This document shows positions 1 to 7,955 of a DNA stretch of 32,748 nucleotides, one piece after another. The DNA comes from Candidatus Benthortus lauensis (GTDB taxonomy: Archaea; Thermoproteota; Nitrososphaeria_A; Caldarchaeales; Wolframiiraptoraceae), in assembly GCA_021650775.1 (NCBI GenBank), contig JAHSRM010000087.1:1-32748 (forward strand), read 5' to 3'. A program made the translations under genes and the position numbers. The notes beneath the pieces are model-generated. The model worked only from the letters and a program-made list of their open reading frames with translations. It was not told the DNA's origin and ran no database searches. The first letter of the stretch is position 1; every line of letters starts with the position of its first letter.

Positions 1-2
1 GG

Positions 3-191
3 CTGAGGGAGCTGAGGGCGAGGTATAGGATGACCCAGGAGGAGCTGGCCAGGAGGGTTGGCGTAACCAGGCAGACCATAATCGCCATAGAGAATGGGAA
101 GTATCTTCCCTCCCTAAAGCTGGCATATAGGCTCGCCAAGGCCTTCAACCTCAGGATAGAGGATGTCTTCGAGTTCTCGGAGGACTGCTGA
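3..191 (+). CDS. XRE-family helix-turn-helix regulator, 3' part only
   Basis: The open frame enters from the left edge and gives 62 residues before TGA at 189-191, so the true start lies outside the window. The peptide has the classic short XRE/Cro helix-turn-helix: [20 protein letters not shown], then ENGKYLPSL, and ends in a helix of the RIEDVFEF type. This matches the compact 65-70 residue YozG/YgzD-like regulators, which consist of almost nothing but the DNA-binding domain and often accompany toxin or membrane genes in bacteria and archaea. Most of the protein is probably present, with only a few N-terminal residues missing. The target is unknown. The next gene downstream is Sec61 beta, 48 nt away, with its own TATA-like box, so they need not be co-transcribed. 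Confidence 0.9.
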   Translation: MRELRARYRMTQEELARRVGVTRQTIIAIENGKYLPSLKLAYRLAKAFNLRIEDVFEFSEDC

Positions 192-197
192 CGAGGG

Positions 198-206
198 TTT
201 ATATCC
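198..206 (+). promoter_or_regulatory. TATA-like box of the Sec61 beta gene
   Basis: The sequence TTTATATCC lies about 38 nt upstream of the TTG start at 240. It would place transcription initiation near 228-230, giving a leader of about 10 nt. Called by eye from position and composition only. Confidence 0.4.
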
Positions 207-239
207 CCGGAGGCCTTTAGGAGGCCTGGGTGCGAGAGG

Positions 240-407
240 TTGAGTAGGAGGAGGCGTAGGGAGGCTCCGATGCCCGCTAGTGCGGCCGGCCTATTGAGGT
301 TCTTCGAGGAGGAGGCTAAGGGCCTTAAGGTGAGGCCTGAGGTAATCCTGATAATAGCTGGCATCCTTATTGCGATGGTCATCCTGGCGAACAGGTTCTT
401 CCCCTAG
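240..407 (+). CDS. secG: Preprotein translocase subunit Sec61 beta (SecG)
   Basis: A 55-residue protein, the usual size of archaeal Sec61 beta, the small non-essential subunit of the SecYE translocon in the cytoplasmic membrane. It has the expected order: a basic N-terminus (SRRRRREAPMPASAAGLLRF), an acidic amphipathic stretch (FFEEEAKGLKV), then one C-terminal membrane span (residues about 34-50) ending in NRFFP. The TTG start at 240 is preferred over the internal ATG at 270 because the basic RRRRR segment and the APM..SAAGL motif are characteristic of the family. Its TAG stop overlaps the stop of the convergent winged-helix gene within a single CTAG palindrome at 404-407. Confidence 0.93.
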   Translation: MSRRRRREAPMPASAAGLLRFFEEEAKGLKVRPEVILIIAGILIAMVILANRFFP

Positions 408-682
408 GCCATGGACTCCTCGAGTGTTCTCTGACCCGCTCCCGTCAGCTTCCAAACGGTCTTCCTCCCCGTCTTAACGTGCCTGACTATCCCCTCGGCC
501 TCCAGGTTCCTAAGCTGCCTCCTTATCGCAGACGAGGTGAGGCCAAGCCTATCCGAGAGCTCCTTCACGGTGGACGGAGACTCCTCAAGAACCATGATCA
601 TCCTCGTCCGTGTCCTAAGCCCTTTCCTGACGTTCCTTATCCTGTGGAGGTATGCTCTCGGGATTATCTCGGGCCGCTGCAT
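404..682 (-). CDS. Winged-helix (ArsR-like) transcriptional regulator coupled to PolD
   Basis: 92 residues. The centre (about 25-85) is a winged helix: helix RTRMIMVLEE, then STVKELSDRLGLTSSAIRRQ as the helix-turn-helix, LEAEGIVRH as the third-helix/turn motif, and a wing KTGRKTVWKLT. There are no metal-binding cysteines, so a metal sensor of the classical ArsR type is unlikely. The gene begins 9 nt after the stop of the PolD large subunit on the same strand, with a GAGGTGGGG element just upstream of its ATG, so it is probably co-transcribed and translationally linked with the polymerase gene. Its targets cannot be read from the sequence. Confidence 0.85.
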   Translation of the reverse strand: MQRPEIIPRAYLHRIRNVRKGLRTRTRMIMVLEESPSTVKELSDRLGLTSSAIRRQLRNLEAEGIVRHVKTGRKTVWKLTGAGQRTLEESMA

Positions 683-691
683 GACCCCACC

Positions 692-3600
692 TCACAGGAA
701 CTTCTCCAGACTCGTCTGACCCCTCCTCTCCTCCACCTCGCCACGGCCAAATATCGAGTAAACATTCTCCAAGGCTATGCCCATATGCTCCTTAAGGTAT
801 GGGTCCCTGACGTGTCTTGAGAGCACCCCCTCGGCAAGCTCCATGTATTTCTCTATGGCTCCCCTGAAGACCGTCTGGGCGACCTCTCCCCCACATGCCT
901 GGCATCTTCCTGAGAGAGGCATCCTGCGGTAGGATGCCCCGCACCTCCTACACTTGAATTTCTGGACGAAGAAGGCCTTGGCGTTCCCGAGTATGTCCGG
1001 GAGTATGTGGGTCTCGGTAATCTTCTCGGCCACAACCGAGATATCCACGGAGGATATCATCTCGGCGACCTTAAGCTGCCCCTCAATCTTCTCGAGCATG
1101 GATGCGTATCTCTTGTAGGATGACTCGGCCCTCCTATAGACCAGGGTCCTCTGACTATGCGTGAACCTCGTTCCGCCGAACGCCTCCCTCCTGCCGAGCA
1201 TGGACTTTATGGTCGGGATTATATCGGCCACCTCGGATACGTGCCTCGACTCCTCCGCCGCCTGGAAGACCTCCAAAGGTATCCTATCACAGATATCCAG
1301 GTTGTGGGCCTGCTCATCAACCTCCTCTGGGTAGACTATAGTGGTTATGAGTAGGGGTGCATCCATCCTCCCACCTATCTTCGCTGGAAGATATAGTCTG
1401 GAGAAGTTGATTAGGGGGTCGAGGAGGAGCATGAGGCTGTCCTCGTCTCCGTCGCAGTCCCTCCTCTTCGCTGCGTGGAGGAGTGGGTGGGCGAAGCAGA
1501 CCAGGCCGTCCACGACCCCGATTATCCTGGCCACGACGGCTGCGTAGGTGTGGGGTGAGAGGTATGCGACGAGGTGGCCTATCAGGTCCTCGGGCCTCTC
1601 GAGCCTGTAGTATGGCTCCATCCCCGCCATCTTCACCAAGACATCGTCTATGAACTTCGAGACCTTTAGGAGGTGGTCGGCCGCCCTCCTCGGGATTATT
1701 ATGTCCTGTATCCTTAGCTCGAGGACCTGGTCCTCATGTGAGAGGGGTTCGCCGCTTATGTCGTGCGTGTATCCGAGTTCTCTTAGCTTCTCCACAGGTG
1801 TCCCTATCTGGCGTGGGGTGAAGTGCGTCATCGGGGCGTTGGTCGAGTCGAACCTTATGGTCCCATCCTTGTAGACGTAGAGGCCGTATCTGGCCCTCAG
1901 GATGCCTTTCTCGATTAGCTCCGGGACCTTGGCGAGGCTTGTCAGCCCCTTGACGCCCTTAACCCTCTGGGGGACGGGTTCCCCGATGTTTCTCGCAGCC
2001 CTGTATAGCTCCTCCCCCACATTAACCACAACCTTCTGATGATACCTCACCTGCCCCCCACACCACCTACACCTACCCTCCTCGGAATACTCGTTCTCAC
2101 GGCCGCAGGAGCCGCAAACACCCCTAATCACGGTCGGGACACCGCACTCACCGCATACATGCTTCCAAGTCGATGCGCCGCAGTTTGGGCAGATGCGTCT
2201 GACGAGGTCTACGACGGGCTTCGTGTTGTTGGATGCTGCGACTAGGTCTCTTGAGGGGCCTCCTGCCGTGGATACGGGGAAGAGTATGTTCACCGGGGGC
2301 GTGGTTTCCCTCTGGTCGGCTTTCTCAGGCCTCCCCATCCTCGCATTAACGAATGAGCCCGCCTTATCCTTCTGCGGTATCCCCGAGACCTCCTCAACGG
2401 CCTTGAAGACGCTCTCGCCCTGTAGGTGCCTGGGGTTGAAGGGGTTTAGGAGGGCTATCAGGGCCTTGACCCAGTCTCTCTGGAGGAGTATCCCATGCCT
2501 TGAGACCCTGTGCTCGATTAGGAGTTTCTCGAGTATCTGCTTGTATTTCTCGGAGTGGGGGAGGAGGAAGTATCCGCCCTGCCTCACGGGTCTCTTAAGG
2601 CTCTCCCTCAGCCATCCCCTCAAATCCTCAAGCTCGTCCACCTCGACGTTCCTCCAGAATGGGAGGTAGCGTGGGTGGATGGGGATGCCGTATCTCCTGC
2701 TAAGCCTCACCGCCTCATCTATCTCGGGGATGTTGCCCACAGGGTCCTCGAGGAAGCGTTCGGCCTCCACGTCACCCTCACTCATCTTCATCCTTAGCTC
2801 CTCGGCCCACCACTCCTCGCAGTATCCAGGCCTCCTAAACTCCACATTATTCTCTATCAGGTCTCCAAGCGAGATTAGGATGTCTCCGAGGAAGAGTATC
2901 TTCTCCAGGTTTCCCTCGGCCTCCCTCAGCTTCTCCTCCGAGTCAAGCCTCAGGACGCTTCCATCCCTGAGCCTCACAACAGGCGGCTCTATCGTGTCCA
3001 CGGGCAACGCCACCCCGCCTTTCCCCGGGTAGTCGAGCTTGAGCTGTGTTCCCGCAACTATGTATCCTTGGAGGACCTCGAGGGTGTGGGGGTGGAGTCC
3101 TACTGCGGCCATGCCCGTTGTGAATGCCCGTCCATACCTTATCCTGAGTCCCCCGAACCTGTCGGCGAAGGAGAGTATGGGTCTACCTCCTACCACCTCC
3201 TCAATCTGGCCCTGGCCATCCTTCCCCTTTTCAGCCTTCATCATCCCAACAACATCCCTAATCCACTCCCATCCCTCGATTCCAAGGGACTCGACGAGCT
3301 TCAACACCTTCTTGGCCCTACCCGCAATACCGTCATTAACAACCCTCAGGGCACCCCCACGGAGATAGTTTGTCTCAACCCTTGGGAGGTTCCGGAACGA
3401 GGGGGCGAGAATCCTGTCGGTCGCTATCCCAGTAACCTCTACTGGCAGGTGCTCGAGGACGAATCTGAGAACCTCGTCTGGGACATTATACTGGAACCTC
3501 ATCACCCTACGCTTGTAGGTCCTAATCTCCTCGATGAACCTCATGACCTCCTCCTGCGTCGGGATGTATCGGCTTAGGCCCATGAGCTTCCTGACGTGGT

Positions 3601-4081
3601 CGGAGAGAACCACAACCGATGCGAGCTCCGTTCCTCCAGCCGACCTTATGGGGCCTGCGAAATAGACTGCGAGATACTCTGAGCCATCCATGTTCTTCTT
3701 GACCTTGACCTCGACTATGCCCTCGGTTGGTGCGGCGGTTATGCATGGGGGCGTGAGGACTGCGAGGGATGTCCTGATTGCCTGCAGCATTATCTTCTCC
3801 CTGCTTCCCCGCCCCTCCCTAACTATGTCCTCCGCCAGCCTTAGGGCTATCTTCTCGGGAGGCATGGTCCAGAACATCCGCCTTATCTTCTCGGCGACAC
3901 CCTTAGGGCCTACAAGGAGCTCAACCCTCTCGGCCAAGTCCCTGGCAAACAAGACCTCGACCTGGGGCGTAGGCGATGCGATTCTCCTCCTCGCCTCTGA
4001 GGCGACCTGGATTGCCCTGCCCACCTCCCGCTCCAGCTCATCATAGTAGTCCTTGAGCTCCCAGGGTATCTCGCCCGCCAT
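692..4081 (-). CDS. polC: DNA polymerase II (PolD) large subunit DP2
   Basis: 1129 residues, the normal length of the catalytic subunit of the archaeal family D replicative polymerase. The RNA polymerase-like active-site loop is intact at about residues 873-881 (RRDCDGDED), with the Asp residues that bind the catalytic metals. A zinc-ribbon region follows residue ~630 (CPNCGAS, CGECG, CGSCG, CRWCGG), and a C-terminal zinc finger lies at ~1044-1064 (CRRCGAS...CQACGG). The extreme C-terminus, QTSLEKFL (1122-1129), is a PCNA-interacting peptide, and a PCNA gene lies in this window. No intein interrupts the protein, although DP2 inteins are common elsewhere. The small subunit DP1 is not present. 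The gene lies between a KaiC-like ATPase (65 nt upstream) and a winged-helix gene (9 nt downstream), all on the minus strand. Presence of PolD argues against a classical crenarchaeon. Confidence 0.98.
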   Translation of the reverse strand: MAGEIPWELKDYYDELEREVGRAIQVASEARRRIASPTPQVEVLFARDLAERVELLVGPKGVAEKIRRMFWTMPPEKIALRLAEDIVREGRGSREKIMLQAIRTSLAVLTPPCITAAPTEGIVEVKVKKNMDGSEYLAVYFAGPIRSAGGTELASVVVLSDHVRKLMGLSRYIPTQEEVMRFIEEIRTYKRRVMRFQYNVPDEVLRFVLEHLPVEVTGIATDRILAPSFRNLPRVETNYLRGGALRVVNDGIAGRAKKVLKLVESLGIEGWEWIRDVVGMMKAEKGKDGQGQIEEVVGGRPILSFADRFGGLRIRYGRAFTTGMAAVGLHPHTLEVLQGYIVAGTQLKLDYPGKGGVALPVDTIEPPVVRLRDGSVLRLDSEEKLREAEGNLEKILFLGDILISLGDLIENNVEFRRPGYCEEWWAEELRMKMSEGDVEAERFLEDPVGNIPEIDEAVRLSRRYGIPIHPRYLPFWRNVEVDELEDLRGWLRESLKRPVRQGGYFLLPHSEKYKQILEKLLIEHRVSRHGILLQRDWVKALIALLNPFNPRHLQGESVFKAVEEVSGIPQKDKAGSFVNARMGRPEKADQRETTPPVNILFPVSTAGGPSRDLVAASNNTKPVVDLVRRICPNCGASTWKHVCGECGVPTVIRGVCGSCGRENEYSEEGRCRWCGGQVRYHQKVVVNVGEELYRAARNIGEPVPQRVKGVKGLTSLAKVPELIEKGILRARYGLYVYKDGTIRFDSTNAPMTHFTPRQIGTPVEKLRELGYTHDISGEPLSHEDQVLELRIQDIIIPRRAADHLLKVSKFIDDVLVKMAGMEPYYRLERPEDLIGHLVAYLSPHTYAAVVARIIGVVDGLVCFAHPLLHAAKRRDCDGDEDSLMLLLDPLINFSRLYLPAKIGGRMDAPLLITTIVYPEEVDEQAHNLDICDRIPLEVFQAAEESRHVSEVADIIPTIKSMLGRREAFGGTRFTHSQRTLVYRRAESSYKRYASMLEKIEGQLKVAEMISSVDISVVAEKITETHILPDILGNAKAFFVQKFKCRRCGASYRRMPLSGRCQACGGEVAQTVFRGAIEKYMELAEGVLSRHVRDPYLKEHMGIALENVYSIFGRGEVEERRGQTSLEKFL

Positions 4082-4146
4082 CCTCCGCCCACCCCTATCT
4101 ACGTCAAGCCCCGCTAAAATTGGTTGGCCTCAGGGTGTTCTCAGGG

Positions 4147-4899
4147 TTATACGCCGAGGAGCGCCGAGTCCATCTTCTCGGAGAGCGGCTCCTTTATCAC
4201 TATTCCCTCTCCTGGCCTTATCTCGAATATGTATATGGAGGAGTCTGCGTGGCTCCACCTCATCTTCCTCACGTAGATTGTCTTGAGGAGCTTTCCCTGG
4301 AATCTTATTACCCCGAGGACTATGACGCCGCTTGATAGGAATTCCTCGAACCCGAACCTGCTTAGCCTGTTGGAGCCTGTGGGGATGTCGCAGGTTAGGA
4401 GGGTTGTGGCGCCCATCCTTTCCTCCATCATGTTGATTATCTCCCTCAGATACTCCCTGACTATGAACTCCTCCTTCGCACCTATGGCCAGGGCCGAGAT
4501 GGGGTCGAGGACTATCCTGCTTATCGCCCTCCCCCTCGCAATCTTCTCCACGGCCTCGACGAAGGCCCTGCTCTCCTTCCCGAACCTCTTGAGGTCCGAG
4601 GTGAAGAGCCTGAACTCGAAGGGATAGAAGAGCCCCTGGTTCATGTATTCCCAGAAGTCCCATCCAAGGGAGAGGGCGCCCCTCAAGACGCCGTCAATCC
4701 TCTCATCCAGGGAGACGTAGATGCACTGCTCACCGTTCCTGAGGCCATCGAGGAGGAACTGGAGGCTGAGTATGGTCTTCCCTACCCCTGTCTCACCCGT
4801 TATCAGGTATGTCCTGCCCTTGATGAAGCCTCCGCCGAGCATCTGGTCGAGCTTGGGGATTCCGCTTGAGACCCTCTCGGATACATCGGCTAAAGCCAT
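4147..4899 (-). CDS. KaiC-like RecA-superfamily ATPase (single domain)
   Basis: 250 residues when started at the ATG at 4899; one further in-frame TTG codon lies immediately upstream and is not preferred. The N-terminus SSGIPKLDQMLGGGF is typical of KaiC/RadA-like domains. A Walker A motif GETGVGKT lies at residues 35-42 and a Walker B-like strand in RIVLDPISAL. Only one RecA core is present, unlike the two-domain cyanobacterial clock protein KaiC. Such single-domain KaiC paralogues are abundant in archaea and their substrates are mostly unknown; links to signalling, motility and DNA repair have been proposed. An AT-rich box about 26 nt upstream of 4899 suggests a leaderless transcript. The gene precedes PolD by 65 nt on the same strand, so co-expression is possible, but a functional link is inference. 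Confidence 0.9.
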   Translation of the reverse strand: MALADVSERVSSGIPKLDQMLGGGFIKGRTYLITGETGVGKTILSLQFLLDGLRNGEQCIYVSLDERIDGVLRGALSLGWDFWEYMNQGLFYPFEFRLFTSDLKRFGKESRAFVEAVEKIARGRAISRIVLDPISALAIGAKEEFIVREYLREIINMMEERMGATTLLTCDIPTGSNRLSRFGFEEFLSSGVIVLGVIRFQGKLLKTIYVRKMRWSHADSSIYIFEIRPGEGIVIKEPLSEKMDSALLGV

Positions 4900-4962
4900 C
4901 AAACCCAGGGGAAACCCGTATCAAATTAATCTTTCAACCAATCAACGCTTAAATAGGATGAT

Positions 4963-5721
4963 TCAAGGCTCGCCTCCCTTAACAGCCCTAATAATCCTCC
5001 GATAGGCCTCATAGTCCCTCTCGACAACCGTCCCTGTTACCACTATCTTTGCACCCGCCCTGACCATGTCCGAGGCAGCCTCCGTGCTCCTTATCCCCCC
5101 GCCCACTATGACCGGTATATCTACGGACTCGGCCACCCTCCTAACGGTTGGGGGCGGTATATGGGTCCTCGCACCCGAGCCTGCCTCGAGATACACGAAC
5201 CTCATGCCGAGATACTGTGCGGCCAGGGCGTAGCATGCCGCAACCTCTCCATGCTCCAGGGGTAGGGGTAGGGCCCTCCCCATAGCTGCGACGGCCGTAT
5301 CTCCACCGAAGATTAGGTATCCCATGGGGATTGCCTCGAGGCCATACTGCTTCACCAGGACGGCTCCCTGGGACTGGGCTCCGATTAGGTAGTAGTGGTC
5401 GGTGCTGTTGAGGAGGCTCATGAACCAGATGGCGTCTGCGTATCTGCTTATCGAGGTTATGTTGTTTGGGAAGATTATCACGGGTATGGAGACGCTCTCC
5501 TTGATTGACTTTATGAATGTGTCTATCAGGTTTTGGGAGAATATGGTTGAGCCTCCCACCATTATCCCGTCGGTCCCCGCCTCCTCACTCCTCCTAGCAA
5601 TGGCCCCAGCGAAGTCCAGGTCCACCTCCTCGGGGTCGAAGAGGGTTAGATGCACAGGCTCACCCGACTCTATCTTCTCCATCAGGTATCGCTCAGTCTT
5701 CCCTACCCTGAGATGCCTCAT
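4963..5721 (-). CDS. Geranylgeranylglyceryl phosphate synthase
   Basis: 252 residues. It is a TIM-barrel prenyltransferase that joins sn-glycerol-1-phosphate to geranylgeranyl diphosphate, the first committed step of archaeal ether-lipid synthesis. Diagnostic segments are HLTLFDPEEVDLDF near the N-terminus, DGIMVGGST, IPVIIFPNN, the YLEAGSGA loop, and the C-terminal phosphate-binding VIVGGGIRS and AGAKIVVTGT. The open frame continues upstream to 5934, but the ATG at 5721 is chosen because a GGAGGAG Shine-Dalgarno sits 6 nt before it and because the upstream extension is Arg/Pro-rich and unlike the family. The first 29 nt overlap the end of the Elf1 gene, implying translational coupling. The protein is close to normal length (about 230-260). 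Confidence 0.95.
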   Translation of the reverse strand: MRHLRVGKTERYLMEKIESGEPVHLTLFDPEEVDLDFAGAIARRSEEAGTDGIMVGGSTIFSQNLIDTFIKSIKESVSIPVIIFPNNITSISRYADAIWFMSLLNSTDHYYLIGAQSQGAVLVKQYGLEAIPMGYLIFGGDTAVAAMGRALPLPLEHGEVAACYALAAQYLGMRFVYLEAGSGARTHIPPPTVRRVAESVDIPVIVGGGIRSTEAASDMVRAGAKIVVTGTVVERDYEAYRRIIRAVKGGEP

Positions 5722-6037
5722 CGGGTTCTCCTCCAGACCCCAAATCCTCCCCGCCTGGCTCAGCGGCCTCAGAAGACCCGGACCCCGGGACCTCGACAAC
5801 CTTCTTGGCTCCAGTAACAATGTCATAGAACTCGGCGTATGCGTCCACCGACGTGTATGCTGGATACCACTTGACCTCGGCGCTGGCCTTGCAGCTGGCG
5901 CACACCACCCTTGCGTATTCCTCTCCTTCCTCATGGTAGACTGCGACGGCCTCCTGGTTGCATATGGGGCAGACGAAGACCTTGGGCGGGGGTTTCACGA
6001 CCCTTCTCCTGATTATCTTACGCCTCTTCCTACCCAT
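5693..6037 (-). CDS. Elf1-like transcription elongation factor (zinc ribbon)
   Basis: 114 residues from ATG 6037. The order matches eukaryotic Elf1: a very basic N-terminal tail (MGRKRRKIIRRR), the KPPPK lead-in, a four-cysteine zinc ribbon CPIC (23, 26) and CASC (46, 49), then a short helix YTSVDAYAEFYDI equivalent to the VDVY..W.D segment of Elf1. In eukaryotes Elf1 binds elongating RNA polymerase II near the DNA entry channel and helps passage through nucleosomes. Archaeal homologues have been reported in some TACK and Asgard lineages. Residues ~81-114 form an acidic, Gly/Ser/Glu-rich tail, as eukaryotic Elf1 also has. A TATA-like box at 6065-6074 gives an almost leaderless start. The longer open frame to 6250 is rejected as non-family sequence. 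Confidence 0.88.
   Translation of the reverse strand: MGRKRRKIIRRRVVKPPPKVFVCPICNQEAVAVYHEEGEEYARVVCASCKASAEVKWYPAYTSVDAYAEFYDIVTGAKKVVEVPGSGSSEAAEPGGEDLGSGGEPDEASQGRED
5728..5734 (-). promoter_or_regulatory. Shine-Dalgarno that fixes the GGGP synthase start
   Basis: GGAGGAG on the minus strand, 6 nt upstream of the ATG at 5721 and inside the Elf1 coding sequence. It supports the shorter 252-residue protein over the 323-residue open frame. Confidence 0.75.
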
Positions 6038-6064
6038 CTCTCCCCAGAAGACGGCTACCTCGAC

Positions 6065-6095
6065 CCTTTTAGCCTTTAGGCCAACAGATATAAGG
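6065..6095. promoter_or_regulatory. Back-to-back TATA-like boxes between Elf1 and the RuvC-like gene
   Basis: The minus strand reads GGCTAAAAGG at 6065-6074, about 32 nt before the Elf1 ATG. The plus strand reads AGATATAAGG at 6086-6095, about 36 nt before the TTG at 6126. Both fit archaeal promoter spacing, so the two divergent genes share an 88-bp control region. Confidence 0.45.
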
Positions 6096-6125
6096 TGTGT
6101 CCGTCTAAGAGGTCTGTCGAGGGAG

Positions 6126-6746
6126 TTGGAGAGGGTTAGGATAGGGTTAATCACGCTTGATATGAGGTTCGCCAGCAGGGTTAGGAGGAGTGCCGAGAAG
6201 ATGAACGTGGAGGTAATCCATGTCTCGAGGCTGGATGAGCTTCCCCTCACGGTGAAGGCCGTGATAGCGAGGAGGGGCGAGGTGGAGGTAAGCGACCCGA
6301 GGATAATCTACGCAGAGGACTACCAGAACGAGGAGGAGCTGGTTGAGAGGGCTCTTGAGGTATCCCTCGGGCTAAGAGACTATAAGGTGGCCGCAGTGGC
6401 CATAGACCCTGGGAAGAACATGGGGGCAGCATACATAGTGGATGGACGTATAATCGGGACCAGGCGATACGGCCTGCTGGAGGCCCTGGTAGACGACGTG
6501 GTCAGGTTCCTCAAAACCCATTGGAAAGCCTCCAGATACGTTCTCGTCGGCTCCTCCCGTGGGTTAAATGTATCGGAGAAAATTATGGATGAGATTAAGC
6601 GTCATTTTTACGGTGAGGATGTGAGGTTTCTGAGGGTTGATGAGTCTGGGACGAGTAAGTGGGTTCTCCCGAGGGAGAGGGGGATGAGCAGGGACGAGTA
6701 TGCGGCCCTCATCCTTGCTTTGAGAAACTTCCTTAGGCTGGGGTAA
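6126..6746 (+). CDS. RuvC/RNase H-fold predicted nuclease
   Basis: 206 residues from TTG 6126. Residues 1-85 form an N-terminal alpha/beta domain (RIGLITLDMRF...) seen in archaeal proteins of this type. From residue ~87 a RuvC-like RNase H fold begins: AVAIDPGKNMGAAYI holds the first catalytic-type Asp (94), VDESGTSKW supplies a Glu (173), and SRDEYAALILAL near the C-terminus supplies an Asp (190) on the last helix. The D-E-D pattern is what a metal-dependent RNase H-like nuclease needs. I cannot name the family with certainty; it resembles the DUF460/YqgF-RuvC-related archaeal proteins. The longer open frame starting at 5958 runs antisense through Elf1 and is not believed. The stop lies 3 nt before the Clp1 gene, so the two are probably co-translated, suggesting a link to RNA processing. 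Confidence 0.75.
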   Translation: MERVRIGLITLDMRFASRVRRSAEKMNVEVIHVSRLDELPLTVKAVIARRGEVEVSDPRIIYAEDYQNEEELVERALEVSLGLRDYKVAAVAIDPGKNMGAAYIVDGRIIGTRRYGLLEALVDDVVRFLKTHWKASRYVLVGSSRGLNVSEKIMDEIKRHFYGEDVRFLRVDESGTSKWVLPRERGMSRDEYAALILALRNFLRLG

Positions 6747-6749
6747 GGT

Positions 6750-7955
6750 ATGGGTAGGGTTGAGGTGGATGCGGGTAGGACTGTGCTGGTTTACGGCCCT
6801 GCCTCCATTACCCTGATTGAGGGCGAGGCGGAGATTCTCGGATACCCTATGAGGGTTAAGAGGCCCGTGGTGGTTAAGAGCTGGAGGTCGAGACCCGTCC
6901 ACGTTCTACGTAGCTCGGTCTTCGAGTTCACTTCCGGTGAGGGAGGCGGCATGGAGGTTGTCGAGGGCGACACCGTTCCGAGTGAGTGGAGGTCGGCTGC
7001 CGAGAAGCTGGTAGGTGAGGAGAGGGTGGTTGCGGCTGTTTATGGTGCGGCGGACAGCGGTAAGACGAGTCTCGCCACCCTTCTTGCGAACTACCTCGCA
7101 TCCAAGGGCAGGGCCGTCTTCATGGACTTCGACGTGGGTCAGTCAAGTATCTGCCCCCCTACGACCATAGGGTTCGTAAGCCTTAGGAGGCCTGTCCCAG
7201 ACGTATCTACCCTGAGGGCCGAGAGGTCGGAGGCGGTCGGATACACCTCACCTTCACCCGTCATCCCCAGGCATCTTGAGGCTGCGAGGAGACTTGCCGC
7301 CCATGCTAAGGGTTCCTCGGATAGGTTGGTCGCCGATATGGATGGGTGGGTGGCGGGCGAGGGGGCCTCGAGGCATAAGGTCCTCCTGCTCAAGGCCTTG
7401 GAGGCGGATGCGATACTCTCGATAGGGGGGGTCCCTGATGAGGTTAGGGGCTTCTGCGAGGAGAATGGCGTGGAGGTGGTCGTTCTCCCTCCTCCGAGCA
7501 AGGTTAGGAGACGTGAGCATGGGGCGAGGAAGAAGCTGAGGGAGATGGCGTATGAGAGGTTCCTCAGGAACTCTGTTGTTAGGAGGATTCAGGCGAGCTG
7601 GGTCAAGCTGGAATCGACTTGGGGCGAGGCCAGGCCCCACCGCATACTCTCCTCGCTAATCTCCATGACGTCAAGATTCCTCGAAGACTCGGGCAAGATA
7701 GCCGAGTATGATGACCATAGAATCCTGGACGAGCTGGCCAGGGAGCGGAGGGGTTTCCTCTCCTACGTCTATGACATGGAGAACAATTTCTCGGGCATAG
7801 GCCTCCTCCTCTCCCTCAACCTCCAGAAAAACTACCTCCGAATCTACACGCCCTTCCAAGGCCAGATGAGTAGGATTGTCGTAGGAAGCATAATCCTCTC
7901 GGTTAAGGGAGAGGAGCTCCAGTCTATTCCTCCACCGCAGGTTCCCCAACTCTAA
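6750..7955 (+). CDS. Clp1/Grc3-type polynucleotide 5'-hydroxyl kinase
   Basis: 401 residues. The core is a P-loop kinase with Walker A GAADSGKT (99-106) and the family signature FMDFDVGQSSICPPTTIGF (~124-142), matching the DxDxGQs.i.PPTTi motif of Clp1, Grc3 and Nol9. These enzymes phosphorylate RNA (or DNA) 5'-hydroxyl ends using ATP. Eukaryotic Clp1 acts in mRNA 3'-end formation and tRNA splicing; archaeal homologues have shown RNA kinase activity. An N-terminal beta-rich domain (1-80) and a C-terminal beta domain (~320-401) flank the kinase, as in eukaryotic Clp1. It sits 3 nt after the RuvC-like gene. Its 3' end overlaps the convergent GINS gene by 32 nt. Confidence 0.92.
   Translation: MGRVEVDAGRTVLVYGPASITLIEGEAEILGYPMRVKRPVVVKSWRSRPVHVLRSSVFEFTSGEGGGMEVVEGDTVPSEWRSAAEKLVGEERVVAAVYGAADSGKTSLATLLANYLASKGRAVFMDFDVGQSSICPPTTIGFVSLRRPVPDVSTLRAERSEAVGYTSPSPVIPRHLEAARRLAAHAKGSSDRLVADMDGWVAGEGASRHKVLLLKALEADAILSIGGVPDEVRGFCEENGVEVVVLPPPSKVRRREHGARKKLREMAYERFLRNSVVRRIQASWVKLESTWGEARPHRILSSLISMTSRFLEDSGKIAEYDDHRILDELARERRGFLSYVYDMENNFSGIGLLLSLNLQKNYLRIYTPFQGQMSRIVVGSIILSVKGEELQSIPPPQVPQL

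Noticed and set aside
1440-1470. Intein in the PolD catalytic loop
   Set aside because: The catalytic DCDGDED region reads straight through with flanking family sequence and no Cys/Ser-start, HN-end block.
3068-3577. 169-residue plus-strand frame inside PolD, and other long frames opposite real genes
   Set aside because: They are antisense shadows with unnatural Ser/Pro/Arg-rich composition, no motifs and no start signals; high GC makes such open frames common.
5722-5934. N-terminal extension of GGGP synthase to 323 residues
   Set aside because: The added 71 residues are Arg/Pro/Ser-rich and overlap the Elf1 coding sequence; a Shine-Dalgarno at 5728-5734 supports the internal ATG at 5721.
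5958-6125. N-terminal extension of the RuvC-like gene to ATG 5958
   Set aside because: It runs antisense through Elf1 and across the divergent promoter; the family-like sequence begins at about TTG 6126.
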